Shown in pieces: positions 16,454 to 23,135 of a DNA stretch of 35,943 bases. Source of the stretch: Bacillota bacterium. GTDB lineage: Bacteria; Bacillota; Clostridia; Acetivibrionales; JANLFN01. The notes below the pieces were generated by a model, which saw only the letters and a list, made by a program, of their open reading frames with translations, did not search any database and was not told the origin of the DNA. Made by a program: the position numbers and the translations under genes. The DNA lies in assembly GCA_030705825.1 (NCBI GenBank), contig JAUZPR010000018.1:1-35943 (forward strand), read 5' to 3'. Numbering within the stretch: position 1 is the first letter of the stretch; every line of letters begins with the position of its first letter.

Positions 16454-16831
16454 ATGGATAATAAAATTTCTGAGTCAATTAATATTGTTGTAAACAGTCT
16501 GGCTGCAGGCGTAATTAAGAAAAGTGATGCAATAAATGCTCTTAGTAGTGCAATCAAAAATCGATGTCTAGGTTGTATTAAAGATTATTGTATGAATGGT
16601 ATTACAGATGCTCTTGAGTTATATTCTGATACTTCAGAGATAGGTTCTGAGAGCAATACCGATTCTGAGTATCCTTTGGATTCAATAACATATTCAAATG
16701 CAACAATACTGTTTGCGAAAAAAGGTATGGTGTTTCAGTGCGAAAATGGGCATGTACTAGGGATTTACAAAAGTAATAATGAAATGGAGGTCGAAAGCTA
16801 TGTTGAAAAGCAAAGAATTGCTTGTTTTTAG
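16454..16831 (+). CDS. Early phage protein of unknown function
   Basis: About 125 aa, starting MDNKISESINIVVNSLAAGV. The ATG at 16454 is 10 nt after GGAGG; a TTG at 16448 is an alternative with only 4 nt spacing. It has a CLGCIKDYC cluster, an acidic Ser/Thr-rich middle and a C-terminal CENGHVLG segment, so a metal-binding site is possible. The end overlaps the start of gam by 32 bp, suggesting coupled translation. No family is recognised. Confidence 0.6.
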   Translation: MDNKISESINIVVNSLAAGVIKKSDAINALSSAIKNRCLGCIKDYCMNGITDALELYSDTSEIGSESNTDSEYPLDSITYSNATILFAKKGMVFQCENGHVLGIYKSNNEMEVESYVEKQRIACF

Positions 16832-17288
16832 AAATTGGGATGAAGTAAACCAGGCACTTAAGGAGTTGGGAGATATCGACAGAAGGGTCACAAGGCTTGA
16901 GGCAGATATGAATAGCAAAATTAATGACATAAAGGCTGATTTTGAAAGGGATGCCACTCCCCTTATCAACAGAAAGGAGCAACTGGAGAAAAATGTACAA
17001 GCTTTTACTGAATGCTATCAGGAAGAGTTTGTCGCAAGTAAATCTAAAAAATTTTTATATGGTACAGTCGGGTTCCGCAAGACTTCAAATATTGTTGTCC
17101 GAAATGTCAAAGCTATTATTGAAGCTATAAAGCAGAATAAAATGGATGATTGCCTTATCATCACTGAAAAGATAAACAAAGAAGAACTTGAAAAATATGA
17201 TGATAAGTCCCTGGAGAAGATAGGTGCCAAGAGAAACATCAAAGACAAGTTCTTTTATGAATTAAGTATAGAAAGGGTTGATGGCTAA
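16800..17288 (+). CDS. Gam-like host-nuclease inhibitor
   Basis: The 162-aa protein resembles the Mu Gam family, which forms Ku-like dimers on DNA ends and protects phage DNA from RecBCD/AddAB-type exonucleases. Visible hallmarks are a long N-terminal coiled coil (about 12-70), the central KKFLYGTVGFRKTSNIVV strand and a C-terminal lobe with KINKEELEKYDDKSLEKIGA. The ATG at 16800 lies after TGGAGG with 8 nt spacing; an earlier in-frame ATG at 16779 has no such site. Gam is in the same relative place in Mu (early, after A and B). Its stop overlaps the next ATG (TAATG). Confidence 0.88.
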   Translation: MLKSKELLVFRNWDEVNQALKELGDIDRRVTRLEADMNSKINDIKADFERDATPLINRKEQLEKNVQAFTECYQEEFVASKSKKFLYGTVGFRKTSNIVVRNVKAIIEAIKQNKMDDCLIITEKINKEELEKYDDKSLEKIGAKRNIKDKFFYELSIERVDG

Positions 17289-17506
17289 TGAAAAATACAA
17301 AGGATTCCAACACATCTCAAAGAGTCCTTAAGAGCATAGAGCCAGCTGAAGAAATAACCATAAATATCAGCCAAAAGGTTTCCGGCTCCAATTTGGGTAA
17401 TGTAATAAAAGCACTTGATGATTTTAGGAAATGTTTTAATGAGACTGATGAATATTCGGTTCAAATCAAGGTAGATAAAGTAATTACACCTCAAAAAACT
17501 GAGTAA
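17288..17506 (+). CDS. Small early protein of unknown function
   Basis: The 72-aa protein starts at an ATG that overlaps the gam stop codon (TAATG), so it is translationally coupled to gam. It is hydrophilic, beginning MKNTKDSNTSQRVLKSIEPA, with a DDFRKCFNET middle and a beta-like SVQIKVDKVI end. No motif is recognisable. A stem-loop with a T-rich tail follows its stop. Confidence 0.6.
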   Translation: MKNTKDSNTSQRVLKSIEPAEEITINISQKVSGSNLGNVIKALDDFRKCFNETDEYSVQIKVDKVITPQKTE

Positions 17507-17519
17507 TAGGATTAGTCAT

Positions 17520-17544
17520 GGGTGGCATTGCCACCCTTTCTGTT
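17520..17544 (+). terminator. Terminator-like hairpin inside the early operon
   Basis: GGGTGGC (17520-17526) pairs perfectly with GCCACCC (17530-17536) over an ATT loop and is followed by TTTCTGTT. It stands 14 bp after the small gene behind gam and 10 bp before the ribosome-binding site of gemA. It could reduce transcription of the distal early genes or protect the upstream mRNA end. Confidence 0.55.
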
Positions 17545-17560
17545 AAAGGAGGTATAACTT

Positions 17561-18061
17561 ATGCTTAAGGCTAATACTGTTAGAAAAGAAATCTCAAAGC
17601 CACAATTACGGCATATATACGCTATGAGCCATGAACTAGGACTGGACGATGATACCCTTCATGAAATGGTACACTCAATTACAGGCAGTCATCATATAAG
17701 CAGTCTTACTAATGATGAAGCAATTACAGTAATCGACAGGTTAAAAGGCAATATGAAAGGGTTTCGAAGATTTACAAAATCAAATAATGATACTGTAGTT
17801 AACAGGATCGGAATGGCAAACGAAGCTCAGATTAAAAAAATATACGCATTAATGTATGAATTAAAGAGTTATGATGAGCCAGGTTATCCATTAGTAACAA
17901 TTAATAAAAGGCTTCGAGGTATACTAAAGAAATATAATAAGATTGATGATGTTCGTTTCCTCACTGCAACAGATGCATGGAAGGTAATCGAAGAGATCAA
18001 AAAGATGATTATTAGTGAAAAGCGAAAGCTAAAGAGGAAAGCGAGGGACGATAATGGCTGA
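17561..18061 (+). CDS. GemA/gp16-family phage regulatory protein
   Basis: The 166-aa protein matches the Mu gp16 (GemA) family: it begins with a LRHIYAMSHELGLDDDTLHE-type helix-loop and has the SSLTNDEAITVIDRLKG segment, and a second related half follows (AQIKKIYALMYELKSYDE). In Mu, gemA is linked to host gene expression changes and DNA topology; the exact activity is not established. AAAGGAGGT precedes the ATG by 8 nt. The end overlaps the next gene by 8 bp. Its position after gam matches Mu-like genomes. Confidence 0.85.
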   Translation: MLKANTVRKEISKPQLRHIYAMSHELGLDDDTLHEMVHSITGSHHISSLTNDEAITVIDRLKGNMKGFRRFTKSNNDTVVNRIGMANEAQIKKIYALMYELKSYDEPGYPLVTINKRLRGILKKYNKIDDVRFLTATDAWKVIEEIKKMIISEKRKLKRKARDDNG

Positions 18062-18245
18062 TATTACACAAATCATTGGACTGACTATTATATTTCTTGC
18101 AGTTGGAAATAGTATAAGGCTACTATTAAGGGCTAGCAAACGGATTTCCAGAACGAAAAATGCTGCGGACATATCAGGGCTGTTTAAGCTTCAAGTCATA
18201 TGCAATTGGGTAATAGCCGGAATTGTTGCTCTTGCTATTTGGTAG
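18054..18245 (+). CDS. Small two-helix membrane protein
   Basis: The 63-aa protein has two hydrophobic segments (about 5-24 and 44-62) separated by a basic RASKRISRTKNAADIS loop, so it should span the membrane twice as a hairpin. The ATG lies inside the end of gemA (8-bp overlap). It is in the early, not the lysis, region; an antiholin, superinfection-exclusion or envelope role is possible, but sequence alone does not decide. Confidence 0.6.
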   Translation: MADITQIIGLTIIFLAVGNSIRLLLRASKRISRTKNAADISGLFKLQVICNWVIAGIVALAIW

Positions 18246-18269
18246 GTAAAATTTTGTCAGGAGGTAACT

Positions 18270-18656
18270 ATGACAAACGAAGATTGGAAGGAAGTTGATA
18301 AAAAATTACATTCATTTTATAACACTGTTAAGCTTAAATGTGATGGGTATGAAGTAAGTTTAGTATTGGAGCGTTTGAATCAATTTAAAAATGCTATAGT
18401 TGTATATATAAACGGTGCAATTAAAGGTGAATGGCTTTATTGTGAATGTGAGGAATCACGAAGGTTTTTTAGAAAGGTTACTAGGTCTGTATTATCCCCA
18501 AAGGAAAAGAAGGCTATAAGTAAAATATCTAAGAAACTCCAGAAAGAACTCGGATTAAATAATGAATATTCTTTTTATTGTACATACTGGACATCTTTTA
18601 GTTCTCTTAAAAAACAACTAATAAAACAAAACAGCAGCATTGAGCATATAATGTAA
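18270..18656 (+). CDS. Hypothetical early phage protein
   Basis: The 128-aa basic protein begins MTNEDWKEVDKKLHSFYNTV behind a perfect AGGAGGT site. A YEVSLVLERLNQFKNAIVVY segment is followed by a WLYCECEESRRFFRKV stretch and a lysine-rich helix (PKEKKAISKISKKLQKELG). Phage genomes of Gram-positives often carry proteins with this layout next to recombination or regulatory genes, but I cannot name a family. It is the last long ORF before the structured-RNA region. Confidence 0.6.
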   Translation: MTNEDWKEVDKKLHSFYNTVKLKCDGYEVSLVLERLNQFKNAIVVYINGAIKGEWLYCECEESRRFFRKVTRSVLSPKEKKAISKISKKLQKELGLNNEYSFYCTYWTSFSSLKKQLIKQNSSIEHIM

Positions 18657-18659
18657 AAT

Positions 18660-18773
18660 TTGGCTTTGCCTTAAGGGGTCGAAGATTAAACGGTTGCAGG
18701 GACGGGTGGACGTTTAAATATGCCTGAGGAAATCCGTGGCCGTAATAAGTGGGTGGGGTATTACCAAAGCCAA
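18660..18773 (+). ncRNA. Candidate structured RNA, three-helix junction
   Basis: This 114-nt gene-free stretch is closed by a perfect 9-bp helix P1, TTGGCTTTG (18660-18668) with CAAAGCCAA (18765-18773). Inside are P2, TTAAACG/CGTTTAA (18686-18692 with 18711-18717), and P3, GTAATA/TATTAC (18742-18747 with 18759-18764), the latter directly stacked on P1. Both loops are G-rich (GGGACGGGTGG and GTGGGTGGGG), and ACGG (18702-18705) could form a pseudoknot with CCGT (18734-18737). It matches no riboswitch or ribozyme that I can recall. It ends 35 nt before the zinc-ribbon ORF. Confidence 0.55.
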
Positions 18774-18808
18774 TGGAAATACTAAAGTAAAAAGAGGTAT
18801 TAATAATT

Positions 18809-18985
18809 ATGGTTGAATGGACATGTCCCGATTGTAAAGGTAAAATGTATAGTTCATATGAAGCACAGGTTAAAAAAACAGTAAAATGTATTTACTGTGG
18901 AAAAGAATATGAAAATCCATTTTATCAGCATTCAAAGAAAAAGACACAACGAAATCATAATAATATAAACAGCCTTAACGGTTGA
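18809..18985 (+). CDS. 58-aa zinc-ribbon protein
   Basis: An ATG at 18809, about 9 nt after AAAGAGG, opens a 58-codon frame. It carries CPDC near the N-terminus (C6, C9) and CIYC (C27, C30), a four-cysteine zinc ribbon, followed by a basic His/Asn/Lys-rich tail. It may bind nucleic acid. Mu has a small zinc protein, Com, but similarity beyond the cysteines is not seen and the genome position differs. Its stop codon overlaps the -35 box of the mor promoter. It follows the structured RNA closely, and regulation by that RNA is possible. Confidence 0.7.
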   Translation: MVEWTCPDCKGKMYSSYEAQVKKTVKCIYCGKEYENPFYQHSKKKTQRNHNNINSLNG

Positions 18986-19010
18986 CAAAGTCCGTAATTT
19001 AATGTATAAA
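18982..19010 (+). promoter_or_regulatory. Consensus promoter at the mor gene
   Basis: TTGACA (18982-18987), a 17-bp spacer and TATAAA (19005-19010) form a near-perfect sigma-A promoter. The start point should be near 19017, only about 6 nt before the mor ATG (19023), so the GGGGG ribosome-binding site (19011-19015) would be mostly upstream of the transcript. Confidence 0.65.
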
Positions 19011-19022
19011 GGGGGTATATAT

Positions 19023-19340
19023 ATGGCTGAAGAATATGATTGGTATGAGGAAATTGATCCTGATGAGCTTACAGAGCCATACAGGGAACTATCTGCAACC
19101 ATTGGCCTAAAGAATACATTAAAACTTGCTGAGAAGTATCAAGGAATGGCTTTGTATTTACCCAAACTTGATGGCTTAATCCGCAGGTTAAGGGATGAAA
19201 AAATAAGAAAAGAGTTTAATGGAGGCAATTACAGAGAGCTTGCCATTAAATATAAGCTCACTGAGGTCTGGATCAGACAGATTGTCGATGATCATCCAGT
19301 TGAATCAAATCAGGTAACTCTTTTTGAAATTGCAAAGTAA
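19023..19340 (+). CDS. Mor-family transcription activator
   Basis: The 105-aa protein corresponds to the Mor/C family of Mu, dimeric activators that switch on middle or late phage transcription. Typical parts are the acidic N-terminal dimerisation region (EIDPDELTEPYRELSATIG), the ALYLPKLDGLIRRLRDEKIRKEF segment and the C-terminal HTH (NYRELAIKYKLTEVWIRQIV). The ATG at 19023 has GGGGG 8 nt upstream; an in-frame ATG at 19002 has none. It is followed by a strong terminator and then by the late genes, matching an activator gene at the early/late boundary. Confidence 0.88.
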   Translation: MAEEYDWYEEIDPDELTEPYRELSATIGLKNTLKLAEKYQGMALYLPKLDGLIRRLRDEKIRKEFNGGNYRELAIKYKLTEVWIRQIVDDHPVESNQVTLFEIAK

Positions 19341-19382
19341 TTTCCTAAAGTACTTTATTCGAAAAACTTAACAGATATTAGT

Positions 19383-19415
19383 AAAATCCTAGTATAAACA
19401 TACTAGGATTTTTTG
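19383..19415 (+). terminator. Strong intrinsic terminator after mor
   Basis: A perfect 13-bp stem (AAAATCCTAGTAT at 19383-19395 with its complement at 19400-19412) has a 4-nt AAAC loop and ends in six T. It separates the early/middle part from the late operon, which would need its own, probably Mor-dependent, promoter between 19416 and 19440. Confidence 0.9.
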
Positions 19416-19449
19416 TTCTGCCCAAACCTATAGAAAGCGAGGCCGTTTG

Positions 19450-19833
19450 ATGAATAGTACAGCTTGGACATGGATACTTCAATTAGCCACAACAATTACA
19501 GTAGGTGTTATTGCCTTCTGGATGAAAGACTGGAAATCAAAAACGGAATCGCAAATAGCTAAAAACGAAACAGAAATTAAAAATGTAGAAAAAGCCCTCA
19601 ACGATTTTAAAAATCAGATGCCCTATAATTATACTCTTCGTGAAGATTCTATAAGGTCTATGGCAAACTTGGAAAAGCGTCTCGAAAAAATGGACAGCAA
19701 TTTTGAGGTAAAGTTTGAAAAAATCAACTCTAGTATGGAGAAAAAGTTGGACGACTTCTTTGAGATGTTCGGCAACAAAATTGACAAGATGGAAGAGCAT
19801 CTGAATGAACACATTTTAAAAAAGGAGGGGTAA
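19450..19833 (+). CDS. DUF2730-like phage protein
   Basis: The 127-aa protein has one N-terminal transmembrane helix (WTWILQLATTITVGVIAFWM, about 4-25), followed by a long charged coiled coil to the end. This one-helix plus coiled-coil form, and the location just before VpaChn25_0724-like and DUF3486 genes, match the DUF2730 proteins (gp25-like) of Mu-type phages. The function is not established. A TTG lies one codon before the ATG used here. Confidence 0.7.
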   Translation: MNSTAWTWILQLATTITVGVIAFWMKDWKSKTESQIAKNETEIKNVEKALNDFKNQMPYNYTLREDSIRSMANLEKRLEKMDSNFEVKFEKINSSMEKKLDDFFEMFGNKIDKMEEHLNEHILKKEG

Positions 19834-19835
19834 AA

Positions 19836-20129
19836 ATGGATAAGTTAAAAGTAATTGAGGCTAAAAGATTAAGAGCATTGCTAATTAAGGCTTTATATGA
19901 TGCATTCCCTGGAAGCATTCTTAAAGGTACGCTCAAAAGAGCATTCGTTGATAGTTATACTAACAATGAAGTTGACAAGGCTATTGAATACCTGAAGGAC
20001 ATACGCAAGCAATATATTGAAGTGACTGATACTGAAGAAGCCAACGATGATGATACGTTGATCAAGCTTACTGCCATAGGTAATGACCTAATGGAAGGTA
20101 CCATTGATGACTTGGGAGTTGGTTTTTAA
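19836..20129 (+). CDS. VpaChn25_0724-like phage protein
   Basis: The 97-aa protein follows DUF2730 by 2 bp behind AAGGAGGGG and overlaps the next start by 1 bp. It looks like a winged-helix protein: LRALLIKALYDAFPGSI, NNEVDKAIEYLKD and a LIKLTAIGNDLMEGTI end where 'LT.kG..ll.G' is the usual signature. Mu-like phages have such a gene between DUF2730 and DUF3486. It may help packaging or late control; this is inference. Confidence 0.7.
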   Translation: MDKLKVIEAKRLRALLIKALYDAFPGSILKGTLKRAFVDSYTNNEVDKAIEYLKDIRKQYIEVTDTEEANDDDTLIKLTAIGNDLMEGTIDDLGVGF

Positions 20130-20713
20130 TGGCGGCTGAAAGGGAGAGAACAAGGGTCTGTTCCAAGGTTGATGAGTTGCCGGAGGAAGCACGTACCAAG
20201 CTTGATCAGATGCTTGCAATGACTGGCGAAGATTATATGAAGTATCAGGAGATATCTGATGAGTTAAGTAAAATGGGATATGCCATCAGTAAATCTTCAA
20301 TCGGAAGGTATGCCATAAAAAATAATTCGGCTATCAAAAGGCTTAAAGAAGCAAGAATCAGAACCGAGGCTCTTCTGGATGCCGTAAAGGATAATCAGGA
20401 TATTCATGGAACCGAAATTGCAACAGCACTGTTTGTTGATCAGCTTGTACAAAGGATGGCTACTGCAGAAGATGATATTGAAAACCTTCCGATAGAAAAG
20501 GCTGCGAAGCTTATGATAGCTATTCAAAGAAGTGCTGTATATAAAGAAAAGTTTAAAATGCAATTTAACAAGGGCTATAAACAAGCTTTGTTGGAAGTAA
20601 AAGCTGAATTCATAAAGGAACTTAAGGAAAATGAACCTGAGCTGCTCACCAGGATCATCGAAGTAGCAACCAGACTTGAAAAAAGTATTGAACAGAAAGC
20701 TGCAGGTGATTAA
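20129..20713 (+). CDS. DUF3486 protein, putative small terminase subunit
   Basis: The 194-aa protein has the DUF3486 layout: an N-terminal DELPEEARTKLDQMLAMTG helix, a HTH-like YQEISDELSKMGYAISKSSI and GRYAIKN section that suggests DNA binding, and a long helical remainder. In Mu the gp27 homologue is regarded as the small terminase subunit that recognises phage DNA for packaging. It starts 1 bp inside the preceding stop and is followed by the NusG-like gene rather than by the large terminase, which is unusual. Confidence 0.8.
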   Translation: MAAERERTRVCSKVDELPEEARTKLDQMLAMTGEDYMKYQEISDELSKMGYAISKSSIGRYAIKNNSAIKRLKEARIRTEALLDAVKDNQDIHGTEIATALFVDQLVQRMATAEDDIENLPIEKAAKLMIAIQRSAVYKEKFKMQFNKGYKQALLEVKAEFIKELKENEPELLTRIIEVATRLEKSIEQKAAGD

Positions 20714-20714
20714 A

Positions 20715-21227
20715 TTGCTTGCCGAATGGTATGTACTTCATGTCAGGACTGGCGAAGAAACCAACGTCCGGGATTATATAAAAAGAGAAATTCCGCAGAT
20801 CAAGGCTTTAGCCCCTCGGCGTGAAATGAAAGAACGCAAGGATGGAATATGGAGAACCAGAATTCGAACACTATTCCCCGGATATGTATTCATAAACAGT
20901 CTGATGACTGTAGATGAGTATTACAAGCTTAGTAATATAGGTGGGGTTATAAATATCTTAAAGGGTGCATCCTCCTCCCCGTCCCCTATCCCGGAAGAGG
21001 AGATGGAAATTATCTTGAGACTATCAAGAGATAATGATTTGGTTGGAATTACAGACCTTGTAATTGATGGTGATAATATCAAAGTTGTCACTGGCCCCCT
21101 GGAAGGTTACGAAGGACAAATACTTAAGGTTGACAGACACCGTCTGAGGGCGAGAGTAAAGTTTACACTGCTCGGACAGGAAAAATGTGTTGACCTTGGT
21201 ATAAATGTAATAGAGAAAATAGGTTGA
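20715..21227 (+). CDS. LoaP-type NusG paralogue (antitermination factor)
   Basis: The 170-aa protein has a NusG N-terminal domain (AEWYVLHVRTGEETNVRDYI, then IRTLFPGYVFIN) and a KOW domain with GPLEGYEGQI followed by KVDRHRLRARV and LGINVIEKIG. The 'W..LFPGYVF', 'GPL.G.EG' and 'DRH' features resemble LoaP, a specialised NusG relative that travels with RNA polymerase through terminators when it meets a leader hairpin. Start TTG at 20715, 6 nt after AGGTG, begins just after the DUF3486 stop; an earlier in-frame ATG (20676) would add 13 unrelated residues. Two hairpins and a terminator-like stem follow, before the head and tail genes. Antitermination of the late operon is inference, though well placed. 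Confidence 0.88.
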   Translation: MLAEWYVLHVRTGEETNVRDYIKREIPQIKALAPRREMKERKDGIWRTRIRTLFPGYVFINSLMTVDEYYKLSNIGGVINILKGASSSPSPIPEEEMEIILRLSRDNDLVGITDLVIDGDNIKVVTGPLEGYEGQILKVDRHRLRARVKFTLLGQEKCVDLGINVIEKIG

Positions 21228-21300
21228 AGCTTTTACGTGCTTGATTCGTCGCAGGTAAAAGCTCAATGCGTTTATAAAGGTGAGTAAAGCAAGCCGCATT
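21228..21300 (+). promoter_or_regulatory. Leader hairpins between the LoaP-type gene and terminase
   Basis: Hairpin 1 pairs AGCTTTTAC (21228-21236) with GTAAAAGCT (21255-21263), then after a G-G mismatch TGC with GCA, leaving the loop TTGATTCGTC (21241-21250). Hairpin 2 pairs AATGCG (21265-21270) with CGCATT (21295-21300). They begin at the LoaP-type stop codon and precede a terminator-like stem, the arrangement expected for an antiterminator loading site. I cannot verify the known LoaP-binding loop sequence. Confidence 0.6.
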
Positions 21301-21315
21301 TACAAGAATGTGGAT

Positions 21316-21333
21316 GGCGAAGCTCGCCTTTTT
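21316..21333 (+). terminator. Terminator-like hairpin in front of the terminase gene
   Basis: GGCGA (21316-21320) pairs with TCGCC (21324-21328) over AGC, followed by TTTTT (21329-21333). The stem is short but GC-rich. Being 72 bp before the large terminase start, it would stop most late transcripts unless polymerase is modified. Confidence 0.6.
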
Positions 21334-21404
21334 AGATTTGAATTTTCTCAAGCAAAATGTCAAAAACATGTTATTTTCCCCCTTTCTTTTGTGAGGTGGT
21401 ATAG

Positions 21405-23123
21405 TTGAGTATTTTAAAAGAGATTGCTGGCATAAGCGGAACCATTGATGACTGTAAAAATCATGAAGCTTTGAAAAGTCTCACATTTGAGTATCTAAAT
21501 AAAAATGTAGACCAGTATAAAAAAGAGCTTCTTAAAGACCTAAATAGGGGTGCTCCTTTAACTGGGGAAAAAGGAATAAGAAAAAAATTAGGTGCAGTCG
21601 ACCTTGAGTATTTTGGGAAAGCATACTTCCCCCACTATTTTAATAGAGAAACTCCTGAATTTCACCGTGAATTAGATAACATATGGATGAATGGTGTTTT
21701 GAAAAGCAAGCTTCCAGTAGGCATTAATGAGGTAAAAATCATATCAAGATTACCTGGATGCAAAAGGGGTATTGCAGCTCCCAGAGGACATGCTAAAAGT
21801 ACAAACTTAACATTCAAAGATACTATTCATGCGATAGTTTATCAATATAAACATTATCCAATGCTTATATCAGACTCTTCTGAACAAGCTGAATCGTTCC
21901 TTGAAAATATAAGAGTCGAGTTTGAGGAAAATCAGGCAATAAAAGATGACTTCGGTGATTTGCAGGGTAAAGTTTGGAGAAATGAAGTAATTATAACTTC
22001 TACAGATATCAAGGTTGAAGCTATAGGTTCCGGCAAAAAAATCAGAGGTAGAAAGCATAGAAACTGGAGGCCAGACCTTATTGTTCTTGATGATATTGAA
22101 AACGATGAAAATGTAAGGACTCCAGATCAAAGAAAGAAGCTTGAGAATTGGTTCTTGAAGGCCGTTTCAAAAGCAGGTGATGATTATACTGATATTATGT
22201 ATATAGGTACATTGCTCCACTATGATAGTTTGCTGGCGAAGGTATTAAGGAACCCGGGATATAAGTGTGTAAAATATAAAGCTGTCCTTTCTTTTGCAAC
22301 TAATAAAGAATACTGGGACAGGTGGGAAAGAATATATACCGACCTATCCAATGAAAATCATGAGATTGATGCACAGAACTTCTTTGTAGAAAACAAAAAC
22401 GAAATGTTGCAAGGTACAGAGGTATTATGGGAAGCAAAGCTTTCTTACTATGACTTAATGGTCATGAAAGTTACTGAAGGTGATGCAGCTTTTAATTCTG
22501 AGGAGCAGAACGAGCCTATAAATCCTGAAGATTGTTTGTTTAATGAAGAATGGTTTGATTACTTCAATGAAGCTGAAATTGATTTCAAGGATAAGGCATT
22601 TAAGTTCTTTGGTTTTGTTGATCCATCCCTTGGTAAAAGTAAAAAGAGCGACTATTCGGCAATCATAACAATTGCCAAACATATTAAGACAGGCTATATG
22701 TATGTAATAGACGCTGATATTCAAAGAAGGCATCCTGATAAAATAATTGAGGATATTCTCGAAAAAGAGAAATGGCTTAGAACCGACTATAAACATGGGT
22801 ACACAAGGTTTGGTGCCGAGACCAATCAATTCCAATGGTTCTTAAAAGAGGAATTGGCTAAGGCAAGTGCAAAAGCCGGGTTATATCTTCCAATTCAAGA
22901 AGTTAATCAAACTTCAGATAAAACTTTGAAGATCCAAACTCTTCAGCCAGATATTAAGAATAAATATATCAAATTTAATCCCAGACACAAGCTTTTGCTT
23001 GAACAATTAAAGTATTTCCCAATGGCTGATCATGATGATGGCCCGGATGCACTTGAAGGATGCAGAACCATTGCTAAAAAAGATAAGAAAAATAAAGCCA
23101 CTAATAAACCTACTGGCTGGTAA
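21405..23123 (+). CDS. Large terminase subunit
   Basis: The 572-aa DNA-packaging motor has an N-terminal ATPase with a Walker A-type loop PRGHAKS (126-132) and Walker B LIVLDDIE (225-232). A C-terminal RNase H-like nuclease starts with GFVDPSLGK (D406) and ends with DHDDGPDAL-type acidic residues. It cuts and pumps DNA into proheads at the portal. The start is TTG at 21405 behind GAGGTGG. The portal follows by 12 bp. The 5'-leader contains the antitermination-type hairpins. Confidence 0.92.
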   Translation: MSILKEIAGISGTIDDCKNHEALKSLTFEYLNKNVDQYKKELLKDLNRGAPLTGEKGIRKKLGAVDLEYFGKAYFPHYFNRETPEFHRELDNIWMNGVLKSKLPVGINEVKIISRLPGCKRGIAAPRGHAKSTNLTFKDTIHAIVYQYKHYPMLISDSSEQAESFLENIRVEFEENQAIKDDFGDLQGKVWRNEVIITSTDIKVEAIGSGKKIRGRKHRNWRPDLIVLDDIENDENVRTPDQRKKLENWFLKAVSKAGDDYTDIMYIGTLLHYDSLLAKVLRNPGYKCVKYKAVLSFATNKEYWDRWERIYTDLSNENHEIDAQNFFVENKNEMLQGTEVLWEAKLSYYDLMVMKVTEGDAAFNSEEQNEPINPEDCLFNEEWFDYFNEAEIDFKDKAFKFFGFVDPSLGKSKKSDYSAIITIAKHIKTGYMYVIDADIQRRHPDKIIEDILEKEKWLRTDYKHGYTRFGAETNQFQWFLKEELAKASAKAGLYLPIQEVNQTSDKTLKIQTLQPDIKNKYIKFNPRHKLLLEQLKYFPMADHDDGPDALEGCRTIAKKDKKNKATNKPTGW

Positions 23124-23135
23124 GGAGGAAATAAA

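Noticed and set aside
18809-18985. Calling the zinc-ribbon ORF a Mu Com homologue
   Set aside because: Only the two Cys pairs agree; Com works with mom near the right end of Mu, and no mom is visible here.
21228-21263. AGCTTTTAC hairpin as an integron-type recombination site
   Set aside because: It lacks the GTTRRRY core sites and there is no integron integrase; the place after the LoaP-type gene explains it better.
22455-22835. Leftward 126-aa ORF within the terminase gene
   Set aside because: Shadow of the conserved nuclease domain, without promoter or ribosome-binding site.
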